This document shows, piece by piece, positions 7,075 through 16,519 of a stretch of DNA of 46,205 nucleotides. This stretch comes from an uncultured Clostridia bacterium (lineage in GTDB: Bacteria > Bacillota > Clostridia > Christensenellales > CAG-917): positions 1-46,205 of the forward strand of contig CANQBO010000016.1 in the NCBI GenBank assembly GCA_947589475.1. Reading direction: 5' to 3'. The notes under the pieces are model-generated. The model saw only the letters and a program-made list of their open reading frames with translations, was not told the origin of the DNA and did no database searches. Position numbers and translations under genes: made by a program. The first letter of the stretch is position 1. Each line of letters opens with the position of its first letter.

Positions 7075-9702
7075 TCAGTCCTCTTCGAGTTGTTTTTTGA
7101 GGTCAATGAGCACAGTCAATGCCTGAAGAGGCGTCAGATTGTCGGGATTTATATCGCGAAGCTGTTTTAGTATCTTGCTCTCATCGCTGTCGTCGAAGAG
7201 ACTGACCTGCTCTGTTTTGGAACTTTTTCCCGCGGACAGCAACATCTCGTTGGTGTCGCGGGCATTGCTTTCCTCCTCCAGGCGCGCCATTATACGTTTC
7301 GCATGCTCTATGACGGGCTTTATCACCCCCGCGAGAGACGCGACTTCTATGCCGAAGCTCCTCGAAGCGCCGCCGCGCGTAATTTTGTGCAGAAATACGA
7401 TGTGCCCGTCCTGTTCCGCAACGAGCACTCTGTAGTTTTTGACGCCTTCGAGATCCTCAAGCTCGGTGAGTTCATGGAAGTGCGTAGCGAAAAGAGTCTT
7501 TGCTTTTATCGTATTTGTGATGTGTTCGAGCACCGCCCACGCTATGGACAGCCCGTCGAATGTGGATGTACCTCGTCCTATCTCGTCTAATATGAGAAGG
7601 CTGGAGGACGTAGCGTAATTCAATATCGTCGCGACCTCTATCATTTCCACCATAAACGTACTCTGTCCGCCGCTTAGGTCGTCGCTTGCGCCTATCCTTG
7701 TGAATATGCGGTCGGTGAGCGATATTTCCGCGGACTTTGCGGGCACGAAACAGCCTATGTGCGCCATGAGCACAATGAGCGCGACTTGTCTCATATATGT
7801 GCTCTTGCCCGCCATATTCGGACCCGTGATTATCATTGTACGATCGTCGCCTCCGTCGAGAAGCGTATCATTTGCGACATATGCGCCCTTGGGAAGGAGC
7901 GATTCTACGACGGGATGCCGTCCGTCCTCTATGCGTATCGCTTTGACTTTGGGTCCTATTTTGGGTTTGACATATCGTCCTAATACCGACACCGTCGCAA
8001 ACGACTGCAATACGTCGAGAGCGCCCAGAGCCAACGCGCTCGCCCTCATTGCGGGAAGTTCGTTGTATGCAAGCTGTTTCAGCTCCGCAAACAGTTTTTC
8101 TTCAAGCGCGAGAGCGTCCGCTTCGGATGACAGTATGCGCTCCTCGAGCTGTTTCAGCTCGTCCGTGATGTATCTCTCTCCGTTTACGAGCGTCTGTTTG
8201 CGCTGATAGCGGTACGGCACTTTGTCTATGAAAGTCTTTGACACCTCTATATAATAGCCGAACACTTTGTTGAAGCCCACTTTTAGCGTGCGTATGCCCG
8301 TCTCCTCTTTCTCGCGCTCCTCGAGCTTATGCAACCACTCGTCGGCATTGTTCTTTATGGAGCGGATGTTGTCAAGCTCCTTATTGTAGCCGTACGCGAT
8401 GTAGTTGCCGTTTCTGAAAGATGTGACTTTTTCCCTGTCGAGTGCGCTCAGCAACACTTTTTTGAGCTTTTCGAGGGGGGATATGGACCTGTTTATCTCT
8501 CTGAGAAGCGGAGACGACGCCCCCTTCAGCGCCTCTTTTACGGCGGGCAACGCGTCGAGAGTGTCGCCTATGGACATGAGGTCGCGCGGACTTGCGGTGC
8601 CGAATGCCAGCCTAGCGGTCAATCTTTCGAGGTCATGCACAGCCTTCAGCGCCTCTCTCAACTTATCGCGCATCACGTTGCCCGCGACAAGTTCCTCGAC
8701 CGCGTCGAGGCGCTTGTTTATCCTGTCCGAATCCTGAAGAGGCTGTTCTATGTACTTTTTGAGCGTCCTAGCACCCATAGCGGTGCAAGTCTTGTCCAGC
8801 ACGTTTAAAAGCGAACCCTGCCGCTTTCCGTCCCTGGAGCGCGCCGTAAGTTCAAGATTGCGCCGCGTGGAAGCGTCGAGCATCATAAACGACTTATCCC
8901 TCAGATATGTTATCGCCGTGAGCTGCAACAGTTCCCTCTTTTGAGTTTGAGAGAGATATTCGAGAAGTCCGCCCGCCGCGCATACGGCATACGGCTTGTC
9001 TTCGCACTCGAAAGGAGCGAGCGACGCAATGTTGAAAACGCTCAATATCTTTTTGGTCGCCGTCTGCCTGTCATAGGCGAAATCGTGATAGCAATGCGCT
9101 TTGACGTCGGACGTCTTGAAGTATTGAAGATCTTTATACTTGCCCGCAAAATCGCCGTTGCAAACTATTTCGCTGGGAGTTATACTGCAAAGAAGGTCGC
9201 TCAAGCGGTCGAGATAATTGTCGCGCTCAAACTCATACACGTAAAACTCGCCCGTAGAGATGTCCGCCCACGCTATGCCGAAAGCGCCGTCCTTTGTGTA
9301 GACGGAAGCGAGATAGTTCGAGGACTTCTCGTCGAGGATGTCCTCCTCCATGACGGTGCCGCTTGACACCACTCTTATCACGTCCCTATCCACCATTCCC
9401 TTTGTCGTCTTGGGGTCGGAGAGCTGTTCGCATATGGCGACTCTATGTCCCGCCTCTATTAGTCTGCGGATATAGTTGTCCACGGCATGATAAGGCACCC
9501 CGCACATGGGAGCGCGCTCCTCAAGCCCGCAATCTCTGCCCGTCAGAGTGAGGTCGAGCGCCTCGGAAGCGATCTTTGCGTCGTCGAAAAACATCTCGTA
9601 AAAGTCGCCCAGCCTGAAAAAGAGCAGACAGTCGGGATATTGCTCCTTGACCTCAAAATATCTCTTCATCATGGGAGAGAGTTTTTCTTTGTCGATAATC
9701 AT
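7075..9702 (-). CDS. mutS: DNA mismatch recognition protein MutS
   Basis: An 875-aa MutS1. The mismatch-reading motif FYE (F34, E36) lies in LGDFYEMF; the ATPase has Walker A GPNMAGKST (627-635), the ST-rich loop SGGQSTFMVEM, Walker B LLILDEIGRGTS (702 onward) and the H-loop THFHELTEL. The C-terminus ends with the short helical dimer/tetramer segment (LKQLRDINPDNLTPLQA). Its ATG overlaps the miaB stop by 4 bp (9699-9702) with AAGGAGG just upstream, so the two are translationally coupled. It binds mismatches and recruits MutL, encoded next. Confidence 0.97.
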   Translation of the reverse strand: MIIDKEKLSPMMKRYFEVKEQYPDCLLFFRLGDFYEMFFDDAKIASEALDLTLTGRDCGLEERAPMCGVPYHAVDNYIRRLIEAGHRVAICEQLSDPKTTKGMVDRDVIRVVSSGTVMEEDILDEKSSNYLASVYTKDGAFGIAWADISTGEFYVYEFERDNYLDRLSDLLCSITPSEIVCNGDFAGKYKDLQYFKTSDVKAHCYHDFAYDRQTATKKILSVFNIASLAPFECEDKPYAVCAAGGLLEYLSQTQKRELLQLTAITYLRDKSFMMLDASTRRNLELTARSRDGKRQGSLLNVLDKTCTAMGARTLKKYIEQPLQDSDRINKRLDAVEELVAGNVMRDKLREALKAVHDLERLTARLAFGTASPRDLMSIGDTLDALPAVKEALKGASSPLLREINRSISPLEKLKKVLLSALDREKVTSFRNGNYIAYGYNKELDNIRSIKNNADEWLHKLEEREKEETGIRTLKVGFNKVFGYYIEVSKTFIDKVPYRYQRKQTLVNGERYITDELKQLEERILSSEADALALEEKLFAELKQLAYNELPAMRASALALGALDVLQSFATVSVLGRYVKPKIGPKVKAIRIEDGRHPVVESLLPKGAYVANDTLLDGGDDRTMIITGPNMAGKSTYMRQVALIVLMAHIGCFVPAKSAEISLTDRIFTRIGASDDLSGGQSTFMVEMIEVATILNYATSSSLLILDEIGRGTSTFDGLSIAWAVLEHITNTIKAKTLFATHFHELTELEDLEGVKNYRVLVAEQDGHIVFLHKITRGGASRSFGIEVASLAGVIKPVIEHAKRIMARLEEESNARDTNEMLLSAGKSSKTEQVSLFDDSDESKILKQLRDINPDNLTPLQALTVLIDLKKQLEED

Positions 9703-11057
9703 TTTTCCTCCTTATTGCCGAACAGCGAGGCGGAGCGGGACGCCGTGATCCTCACGTCGAAAAATTTGCCTATGTCCGAACTGTCGCCGTCGAATGTGAC
9801 GAGTCTGCCGCTCTCGGTCCTGCCGCATATCATTCCTTCGTATTTGGGCGCTACGTCCTCGGCGAGCACCTCATAGACCCCGCCCGTATAGCCGTCAGAA
9901 AGCTCCTTTGTGATGCGATTTTGCGCCTTGATGAGCCGCCCTATCCTTTCCTGCTTGACTGCATAAGGGATCTGCTCCATCTTAGCGGCGGGAGTGCCCT
10001 TGCGCGGAGAATATATGAAGGTGAAAGCGTTTGAAAAGCGCACGCGCTCCACGATGTCCAAAGTGTCGAGGAAATCTTCCTCCGTTTCCGTCGGGAAGCC
10101 CACCATGATGTCCGTCGTTATGCCTATATCGGGCATACGGCGACGCAATCCCTCGATGAGGCTGAGGTATCTATCCCTGTCATAGCGCCTGTTCATGTCG
10201 CGGAGCACTTTGTCGGAGCCGGACTGTATGGGAAGATGCAGGTTGGAACATATCTTGCTTGACGCCGCCATCTCGTCCATGACTTCCTCGGTGAGGTCCT
10301 TTGGATGCGAGGTCATAAATCTGACGCGGAATTTGCCCTCGATCTTGTCTATCTCGTGCAAAAGTTTTGCGAAATTCGTGCCGTCGCCGAGATCGTTGCC
10401 GTAGGAGTTGACGTTCTGTCCGAGCAAAGTAATCTCTTTAAAACCGTCGTCCACGCAGCGTTTGACCTCGTCGAGGACATTATCCATGCTTCTAGACAGT
10501 TCCCGTCCGCGCACATACGGCACTATGCAGTAACTGCAAAAGTTGTTGCACCCGTAGATGATGTTGACCCACGCGTTCGGAAAACTCGTCCTGAGCGTTG
10601 GAGTAGACTCGTCTATCTCGAGATAATTTTCGGGGAGGCTTGTATCCGCGCCGCGATAGCGTTTGTCGCTTCTCTTGCGTTTGACCTCTCTTGAGGCGAG
10701 CACTTTCCTAATTTCTTCGGGGAGAGATGATATATTTCGCGTGCCGAGCACTATGTCCACATACGGATATTTTTCTCTTATCGTTTTAGAGACGCCCTCT
10801 TGTTGCGGCATGCACCCGACGACGGCGATTATCACGTTTGGATCGCGCTTCTTCTCCGCTTTCGTCACGCCTATGTTGCCTAAAGCGCGCCTCTCCGCCG
10901 TGTCGCGTATACAGCATGTGTTGAAAACGATTACGTCTGCATGCTCACCCTCGGGACAGCATACATAGCCCATGCCCTTTAGAAGCCCCGCGAGCTTTTC
11001 GGACTCGTGGACATTCATCTGGCAACCGTATGTGTTGATCTTGTAATAAAGCGGCAT
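9699..11057 (-). CDS. miaB: tRNA-2-methylthio-N6-dimethylallyladenosine synthase MiaB
   Basis: A 452-aa radical-SAM methylthiotransferase. The UPF0004 domain carries C12, C48 and C82 for the auxiliary iron-sulfur cluster; the radical-SAM triad is C170-x3-C174-x2-C177 (CNNFCSYC); a TRAM domain ends the protein. It converts i6A37 to ms2i6A37 in tRNA, acting on the product of MiaA encoded three genes on. It heads the mut-mia cluster and overlaps mutS by 4 bp. The start at 11057 is typical for the family (MPLYYKINTYGCQMN), although the Shine-Dalgarno sequence (GAGGG) is very close. Confidence 0.96.
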   Translation of the reverse strand: MPLYYKINTYGCQMNVHESEKLAGLLKGMGYVCCPEGEHADVIVFNTCCIRDTAERRALGNIGVTKAEKKRDPNVIIAVVGCMPQQEGVSKTIREKYPYVDIVLGTRNISSLPEEIRKVLASREVKRKRSDKRYRGADTSLPENYLEIDESTPTLRTSFPNAWVNIIYGCNNFCSYCIVPYVRGRELSRSMDNVLDEVKRCVDDGFKEITLLGQNVNSYGNDLGDGTNFAKLLHEIDKIEGKFRVRFMTSHPKDLTEEVMDEMAASSKICSNLHLPIQSGSDKVLRDMNRRYDRDRYLSLIEGLRRRMPDIGITTDIMVGFPTETEEDFLDTLDIVERVRFSNAFTFIYSPRKGTPAAKMEQIPYAVKQERIGRLIKAQNRITKELSDGYTGGVYEVLAEDVAPKYEGMICGRTESGRLVTFDGDSSDIGKFFDVRITASRSASLFGNKEEK

Positions 11058-11066
11058 AAACCCTCG

Positions 11067-11082
11067 TGCGCACAGGTGCGCA
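11067..11082. promoter_or_regulatory. Inverted repeat in the miaB 5' leader
   Basis: TGCGCAC-AG-GTGCGCA, perfect 7-bp arms, ten bases upstream of the miaB start and next to its weak Shine-Dalgarno sequence. It could be an operator or an RNA hairpin limiting initiation. Confidence 0.4.
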
Positions 11083-11099
11083 TATTATCATAGATTTAT

Positions 11100-11128
11100 A
11101 TTATACATAATTTTTCGCGATAACACAA
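11100..11128 (-). promoter_or_regulatory. Predicted promoter of the miaB-mutS-mutL-miaA cluster
   Basis: Minus strand: TTGTGT (11128-11123), 17-bp spacer, TATAAT (11105-11100), about 40 bp ahead of the miaB start, in the AT-rich gap shared with the divergent penicillin-binding protein gene. The -10 is perfect, the -35 weak. Confidence 0.5.
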
Positions 11129-11175
11129 TAATATTTTTGATGAAAAAATCAAACGGCGCCTCAAGCGAGGCAAAA

Positions 11176-13419
11176 ATGAATGTAAAAAAATCGAAACGCA
11201 AAAAAATTTTGCTTACAGTTGTCATTATTCTTGTCGCCCTTCCATTGTTTTCGCTCGCGGCGAGCATAGGCGTATACGCGATATGGGCGCGGGGACAGCA
11301 TATCGACGAAAGTCTGCTTCCGACAGCGTCCGCCCTGCCCGAAGTTTACGACGCGGAAGGCGGCTTAATAAGCGCGGATACGGACGCATACGTCTCGTCA
11401 GATGAGATGAGCAATTTTCTCAAATACGCGTTTATAGCCGTTGAGGACAAACGATTTTACTCGCACAAGGGCTACGACGTCGTGCGCATAGGCGGCGCTA
11501 TAGTTGACAATATCCGTGCGGGCGGCATAAAGGAAGGCGCGTCGACGATAACGCAACAACTCATCAAAAATACCCACTTGACAAGCGAACGCTCGCTAAA
11601 GCGCAAACTCAAGGAAGTTGCTCTCGCGCGAGACCTCGAGCGCAAGTATTCAAAAGACGACATTCTTTGCATGTATCTGTCCGTAATATACTTCGGCAAG
11701 GGCGCGTACGGCGTCAAAAATGCGGCGAGGACCTTCTTCGGCAAGGAAATATCCGAGCTTACTTTAGACGAATGCGCCACGCTTGCGGGCATAGTAAAAA
11801 ACCCCGCGGGATATTCCCCTCTCAACCACCCCGAAGCCTCGAAAAAGCGCAGAGATGCGGTGCTGTCGCTCATGTTCGAGCAAGGATATATATCGGAAAG
11901 CGAGTATAACGACGCGAAAAACGCGCCTTTAAAAACAGCGAAAGAAGAAAACAAAGTAAAGTCGCAGTGCGCGCTGTACGTAGAGCTGGCAAAACAGCAA
12001 GCGGCGGAAATACTCGGCATTTCAAGATATGAGCTTGACAATTCGGGAGTCAAAATATATACGAATTTGCGCGCGGACGTGCAAAATGCTTTGCGCGAAG
12101 AGGCGCTTTGTTCCTCCAACTTTGAAAGCGACAAAATTTCAAATTACGCCGTAGTCTTAGACAACAAAACGGGCGGGGTGCTCGGACTGTACAGTTCGTT
12201 GACATACGACGTTTTGAGGCAGACAGGTTCCGCGCTCAAGCCGCTTGCGGTGTACGCTCCCGCTTTCGATATGCGCTGTGTAACGCTTGCAACGCCTATA
12301 GTGGACGAAAAAGTCGACTTTTCGGGCTTCTCTCCCGAGAATTTCAACGGAATTTATTACGGACAGACGACCGTCGAAGAGGCGCTGAAAAAATCCATGA
12401 ACAGCGTGAGCGTCAAACTTTTGGACTATGTGGGTTTGGACAAGAGCGCGCGATATCTTGAAAAATTCGGCTTAAAAGTGGAGGAACAGGACAAAAATTA
12501 CTCGCTTGCGCTCGGATCGCTGTCCGCGTCTCCGATAGATCTGGCGGCGGCATACTGCGCCCTGTCGCGCAGAGGAGAGGCTATCCCGCCCCGCTTTGTG
12601 CGCTACATTGTGGCGGGCGGGATAAAGCATGACTTTGAACCGTATTCAAGGCGCGTAGTGTCAAAAGCCGCCGCGTCTCTTGTGGGCAGAGCGCTATGCG
12701 AGACCGTAAAAGACGGCACGGCGCGAACTTTGAGCGCCCTTCCCTTCGACGTCGCCGCAAAGACCGGTACGGTCGAAAGATCGGACAAAAAAAACAGCGA
12801 CGCATGGCTTGCGAGCTACAACGACAACTTTACGGTCGCGGTGTGGCACGGAAGCGACGACGGTATGACAGAGAGAGGCGGCGGCCATCCGACCATGCAC
12901 GCGGCGGGCATATGGAAAAGGCTTTTCAAAAGCGCTCAAGAACCTTTTGCTCTATCCCTAGACGCGGACGTCGTGCCCATAGACATCGACGAATACTCTA
13001 CGCTCAAGTTTAAAAAGGTCGTCGTGGCAAGCTTAAATACGCCGAAACAGTATCGCTGTACGAAATATTTCGATATTGACAATCTGCCGAGCGCGGATCC
13101 GGGGCTGTTTGACAGCGCGCCGCCCTGCAAGCTGAACGTAAAGGTGTGCGAGGGACACGTCGAGGCTAGTTTCGATACGTTGGGGATATATGCATATCGC
13201 CTGTTCAGGACTGATGTCTTGGGAAGAGCGCTCATATTCGCGTCGGACGGCAACGGAGACAGTATAAGCGTGCGCGACGTCCCTATGGGATTTGGCAACA
13301 GCGTTGAATACGAGCTTGTGTGTACGCTAAAAGACAACGACGATATAAGCGCGTCGGACAAAAAGAGAGTGTTTTTCGACCCGGGAATGAGCGAATATCC
13401 GTTACGTTTTGCGGCATGA
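11176..13419 (+). CDS. Class A penicillin-binding protein (PBP1A-like)
   Basis: A 747-aa bifunctional peptidoglycan synthase. Lys-rich cytoplasmic tail, one membrane helix (about 11-37), GT51 domain with VEDKRFYSHKG (catalytic E90) and GASTITQQLIKN, then the transpeptidase domain with SALK (S352, K355), SMN (S407-N409) and KTGT (529-532). About 130 C-terminal residues look beta-rich and fibronectin-like. I chose ATG 11176, which has GAGG five bases upstream; ATG 11140 is in frame with no Shine-Dalgarno and would add 12 residues. It polymerises glycan strands and cross-links them outside the membrane. It diverges from miaB. Confidence 0.92.
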   Translation: MNVKKSKRKKILLTVVIILVALPLFSLAASIGVYAIWARGQHIDESLLPTASALPEVYDAEGGLISADTDAYVSSDEMSNFLKYAFIAVEDKRFYSHKGYDVVRIGGAIVDNIRAGGIKEGASTITQQLIKNTHLTSERSLKRKLKEVALARDLERKYSKDDILCMYLSVIYFGKGAYGVKNAARTFFGKEISELTLDECATLAGIVKNPAGYSPLNHPEASKKRRDAVLSLMFEQGYISESEYNDAKNAPLKTAKEENKVKSQCALYVELAKQQAAEILGISRYELDNSGVKIYTNLRADVQNALREEALCSSNFESDKISNYAVVLDNKTGGVLGLYSSLTYDVLRQTGSALKPLAVYAPAFDMRCVTLATPIVDEKVDFSGFSPENFNGIYYGQTTVEEALKKSMNSVSVKLLDYVGLDKSARYLEKFGLKVEEQDKNYSLALGSLSASPIDLAAAYCALSRRGEAIPPRFVRYIVAGGIKHDFEPYSRRVVSKAAASLVGRALCETVKDGTARTLSALPFDVAAKTGTVERSDKKNSDAWLASYNDNFTVAVWHGSDDGMTERGGGHPTMHAAGIWKRLFKSAQEPFALSLDADVVPIDIDEYSTLKFKKVVVASLNTPKQYRCTKYFDIDNLPSADPGLFDSAPPCKLNVKVCEGHVEASFDTLGIYAYRLFRTDVLGRALIFASDGNGDSISVRDVPMGFGNSVEYELVCTLKDNDDISASDKKRVFFDPGMSEYPLRFAA

Positions 13420-13468
13420 TAAAATAAAGATAAATCTACAAAAAACCCCGATGGCAACCTTTAAGACG

Positions 13469-13506
13469 AAAAAACCATATGGGAAAACTTATGAGTTTTG
13501 GCATAT
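13469..13506 (-). terminator. Probable terminator of the GNAT gene
   Basis: Minus strand: hairpin ATATG-CC-AAAAC / GTTTT-CC-CATAT (2x2 internal loop, 6-nt loop), then GG and six T (13474-13469). It lies between the convergent PBP and acetyltransferase genes. The internal mismatch lowers confidence. Confidence 0.4.
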
Positions 13507-13522
13507 AAACTTTTAAAATCGC

Positions 13523-13972
13523 CTATTTTTTAAGTTCCAGATACGGCAAAGCGGAAAAACCCGCCTTCTCGTACGCGGCAAGCGCCCGCTTGTTGTTCGG
13601 TTCGAGTTCGAGTCTGAAGAGGCAGTTAGGATATTTTTCGAAGATATAAGTGAAAAACTTCTGCGCATATCCCCTGCCTCTCTTATCGGGTACGAGATAT
13701 ATGTCCTCGATCCAAATACAGGGCTTGCCGTATTCCGTCGAGAAACTCTTCGCGAGCATCGCATAGCCTATGATCTCGCCGTCCTCTTCAAAGACGTAAC
13801 CCTCCGCAAAAGGACTGTCTCCCGCGCACTCGGCGAGGTCGTTTGAAAAGATATCCTCAGATCCGTCCGTGGACACGGCGGGCGAGGCGTAAAAGACGCG
13901 CATCATGCGCTTGACCGCGTCAAAATGCTCTGTTGTAAGCGGCAAAATTTTTAATTTTTGGCTAGATTTCAT
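13523..13972 (-). CDS. GNAT-family N-acetyltransferase
   Basis: A 149-aa single-domain GNAT protein. The acetyl-CoA-binding motif A is VPDKRGRGYAQKFF (about 101-114), preceded by IEDIYL, and motif B is LELEPNNKRALAAYEKAGF near the C-terminus, the RimI-like arrangement. Substrate cannot be told from sequence. It follows thiI by 93 bp on the same strand and converges on the PBP gene. No Shine-Dalgarno sequence is evident before the ATG at 13972. Confidence 0.85.
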   Translation of the reverse strand: MKSSQKLKILPLTTEHFDAVKRMMRVFYASPAVSTDGSEDIFSNDLAECAGDSPFAEGYVFEEDGEIIGYAMLAKSFSTEYGKPCIWIEDIYLVPDKRGRGYAQKFFTYIFEKYPNCLFRLELEPNNKRALAAYEKAGFSALPYLELKK

Positions 13973-14065
13973 TTTTACTCAATAAATGCAGTTCGCTCAG
14001 CTTAGCTAAGTAAGCGGCGGCTTTTTTTTCTCAAGCCGACTAAGAGTATTGCGATTTATGCGGTT

Positions 14066-15259
14066 TTAAAGCACTTCGATGTTATTCATCGCCTCTTCGA
14101 CGAGGGCGTCAATATCGAGGGCTTGCTCCGCTTGCGCGACGCGTTCGAGGCGCGGCTTTATCGCGGGATTTTTGGGCAAAAACACCGTGCAACAGTCCTC
14201 ATACGGCTCAATCGAGGTGTCGTAAGTCCCTATTTTCTTCGCGAGGTCCATAGTTTCCTCTTTGTCGAAGGCGATGAGCGGTCTGAATATGGGCAGACCC
14301 GCGCAACTTTCAGTCGACGTCATACTTTCCACTGTCTGAGACGCCACCTGCCCTAAACTCTCGCCTGTGATTATAGCCTTGCACTCCTGACGTTCGGCGA
14401 GTTTAGTTGCTACTCGCATCATAAAACGGCGCATAATCGTTATCATATACTCCGCGGGACAGTGTTCGTGTATGGCGAGCTGGATGTTTGTGAACGGGAC
14501 GACAAACAACTTCATATGCGTGGTGTACGCCTCGACTATATCGCGCAAGCGCTTGACTTTTTGTTTTGCAAGCTCGGACGTGTACGGCGGAGACGCAAAG
14601 TGTACTGCAACAAGCTTCATGCCGCGCTTCGCCATCATATATGCCGCGACGGGAGAGTCTATGCCGCCCGAAAGCAACAGCATGCCCTTTGATGAACAGC
14701 CCACTGGAAGCCCGCCCGCGCACGGGATGACTTTGCTGAAAACGTAAGCGTCGCCCGTCTCGCGAATGTCCACCTCAAAATCATAGTCGTATTTCTTAAG
14801 ATCTACCTTGAAAGAGGTGTTTTGAAGCACAGTTCCCGCAAGTTCGGCCGCTATCTCGTAAGAAGGCATGCTTATACGCTTGTCCGCGCGCTTTACCGTC
14901 ACGCGGAATGTGGCGTTCTTAATGACGTTATCTTCCTCAAGTTCCTCAGCGAGCGGTTTGAGAGCGTCCTTTATCGCCGCGAAATTATGCTCCGCGTCGC
15001 TAGGCACTTTTACCGCAACGGAAAGCGAATGTATGCCGAATACTTTCGTCAGTCTGTCCACAATCTCCGCTTCGCGCAACTCGTCATAGTCCTCTATGCT
15101 GTAGCGCGCTTGCGAGCGATTGAAGGCATATTTGCCCTCGCCAAGCAGTTTGTCCAGCGAATATTTGATGTTCTTGATGAGAAGGCTCTCGAAATAGCTG
15201 CGATTCTTGCCTTTGAGGAATATTTCCCCATACCTTATTATGATGACTCTCTTGCCCAT
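14066..15259 (-). CDS. thiI: tRNA 4-thiouridine synthase ThiI
   Basis: A 397-aa ThiI of the short type: N-terminal ferredoxin-like and THUMP domains (about 1-165), then a PP-loop adenylation domain with LLSGGIDSP (195-203) and EYMITIMRRFMMRVA. There is no C-terminal rhodanese domain, as in Bacillus ThiI. It makes s4U8 in tRNA and may supply sulfur for thiazole. The cysteine desulfurase encoded just upstream (102 bp, same strand) is the expected direct sulfur donor. AAAGGA precedes the start at 15259. Confidence 0.95.
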   Translation of the reverse strand: MGKRVIIIRYGEIFLKGKNRSYFESLLIKNIKYSLDKLLGEGKYAFNRSQARYSIEDYDELREAEIVDRLTKVFGIHSLSVAVKVPSDAEHNFAAIKDALKPLAEELEEDNVIKNATFRVTVKRADKRISMPSYEIAAELAGTVLQNTSFKVDLKKYDYDFEVDIRETGDAYVFSKVIPCAGGLPVGCSSKGMLLLSGGIDSPVAAYMMAKRGMKLVAVHFASPPYTSELAKQKVKRLRDIVEAYTTHMKLFVVPFTNIQLAIHEHCPAEYMITIMRRFMMRVATKLAERQECKAIITGESLGQVASQTVESMTSTESCAGLPIFRPLIAFDKEETMDLAKKIGTYDTSIEPYEDCCTVFLPKNPAIKPRLERVAQAEQALDIDALVEEAMNNIEVL

Positions 15260-15361
15260 ATCGTCCTTTTTTGATTTTTTATGTAATGATATTTTATTGT
15301 CTTAAATCGAACTGTTGCACAGCCTCTTTTCCGCTCATTATTCGGCGCTTTGGTGCGACGT

Positions 15362-16519
15362 TCACTGCCGCACGGTTTTTGAAAGTTGCCTTACATGCGC
15401 CGCTACGCGCTCGATGACATAGTCCACGTCGCCGATGTCGTTTTCCTCCGCAAAACTGAAACGTATGACGCCCTCAAGGTGGCTTTCATCCAACCCGAAC
15501 AGCTTTTTGAACCTGCTCTCATGATGCGAAGCGCACGCGGAACCCGTTCCCACAAGTATGTTGTCCTCTTCGAGGCAGTGCAAAAGCACCTCGCCTCTTA
15601 CATTTTCAAACGCAACGCTCAAAATGTTGGGGAGTGAATTCTCAAGCGGCGTAATGATTGCTACATTCGGCACACACTCTCGCAATTTTTTAACAAAGTA
15701 TTCTCGATAATTGCACAATTTAGAATAGTTTTCGTCGAATTTATAATATTCATGTTGCACAGCGGCGGCAAATGACAGAATGAGCGGACTGCTTTCTGTG
15801 CCGCTTCTGAAGCCGTATTCCTGTCCTCCGCCCAAAAGGAAAGGCTTGATTTTAGCGCCGCGCTTGACGTACAGCGCTCCTATGCCCTTCGGTCCGTGTA
15901 TCTTGTGCGCCGTGACTGTATACGCGTCCACCCCCAGTGACGCGACGGAGAGCGGGAGTTTCAAAAAAGCTTGCACTCCGTCCGAATGGAATATTGCGTC
16001 GGGCGCAACTTTCTTTGTTGCCCTGACAAATTTTGCGATGTCATTTATAGCGCCCGTTTCGTTTGATGCGTGCATTATGCTCACAAGCGACACATTTTCG
16101 TTCAAAAGTTCCTTGAATTTCTCAAAATTTACGCTTCCGTCCGCGCTTATAGGCGCGAAGCATACGTCATAGCCGCTGTTTTTAAGCTCCATCGCGGGTG
16201 CGTACACAGAGTCGTGCTCCCCTTCGCCTATGATGACGCGACTGCCTTTGCGCCCCTTAGCGCCGAAAAGGACAGTATTGTTGCCTTCCGTACCGCCCGA
16301 ATTGAAATAAACGTCGCCCGTCAAGCCGCCCAGCGCGCTCTTTATGAGCGCTCTTGCTCCGTTTATATTTTCAAAAACCCCCGCTGAGGGTTTGTATTTC
16401 GCGGACGGATTGAAAAACGCGGGCGCCAACGCTTCGCTGAGCGCCTTTGCCGCCTCGTCGCACATCGGAGTAGTCGCCGCATTGTCGAGATAAATGATTT
16501 GCTTTGTCGTTTCGCTCAT
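15362..16519 (-). CDS. nifS: Cysteine desulfurase, NifS/IscS family
   Basis: A 385-aa PLP enzyme: YLDNAATTP (10-18), GGTEGNN (75-81), H102 in GEHDSV, PLP lysine K206 in TAHKIHGPKG and the active-site cysteine C329 in GTGSACASHHESR. It takes sulfur from cysteine as a persulfide. Pairing with thiI suggests tRNA thiolation as its main job, as for Bacillus NifZ. Its ATG overlaps the stop of the preceding membrane-protein gene by 4 bp (16516-16519), with AAGGA six bases upstream. Confidence 0.95.
   Translation of the reverse strand: MSETTKQIIYLDNAATTPMCDEAAKALSEALAPAFFNPSAKYKPSAGVFENINGARALIKSALGGLTGDVYFNSGGTEGNNTVLFGAKGRKGSRVIIGEGEHDSVYAPAMELKNSGYDVCFAPISADGSVNFEKFKELLNENVSLVSIMHASNETGAINDIAKFVRATKKVAPDAIFHSDGVQAFLKLPLSVASLGVDAYTVTAHKIHGPKGIGALYVKRGAKIKPFLLGGGQEYGFRSGTESSPLILSFAAAVQHEYYKFDENYSKLCNYREYFVKKLRECVPNVAIITPLENSLPNILSVAFENVRGEVLLHCLEEDNILVGTGSACASHHESRFKKLFGLDESHLEGVIRFSFAEENDIGDVDYVIERVAAHVRQLSKTVRQ

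Noticed and set aside
14001..14038. Terminator between thiI and the GNAT gene
   Set aside because: A CTTAGCTAAG palindrome and a CGGCTT/AAGCCG stem exist, but the T-run is inside the loop on the wrong strand for the minus-strand genes.
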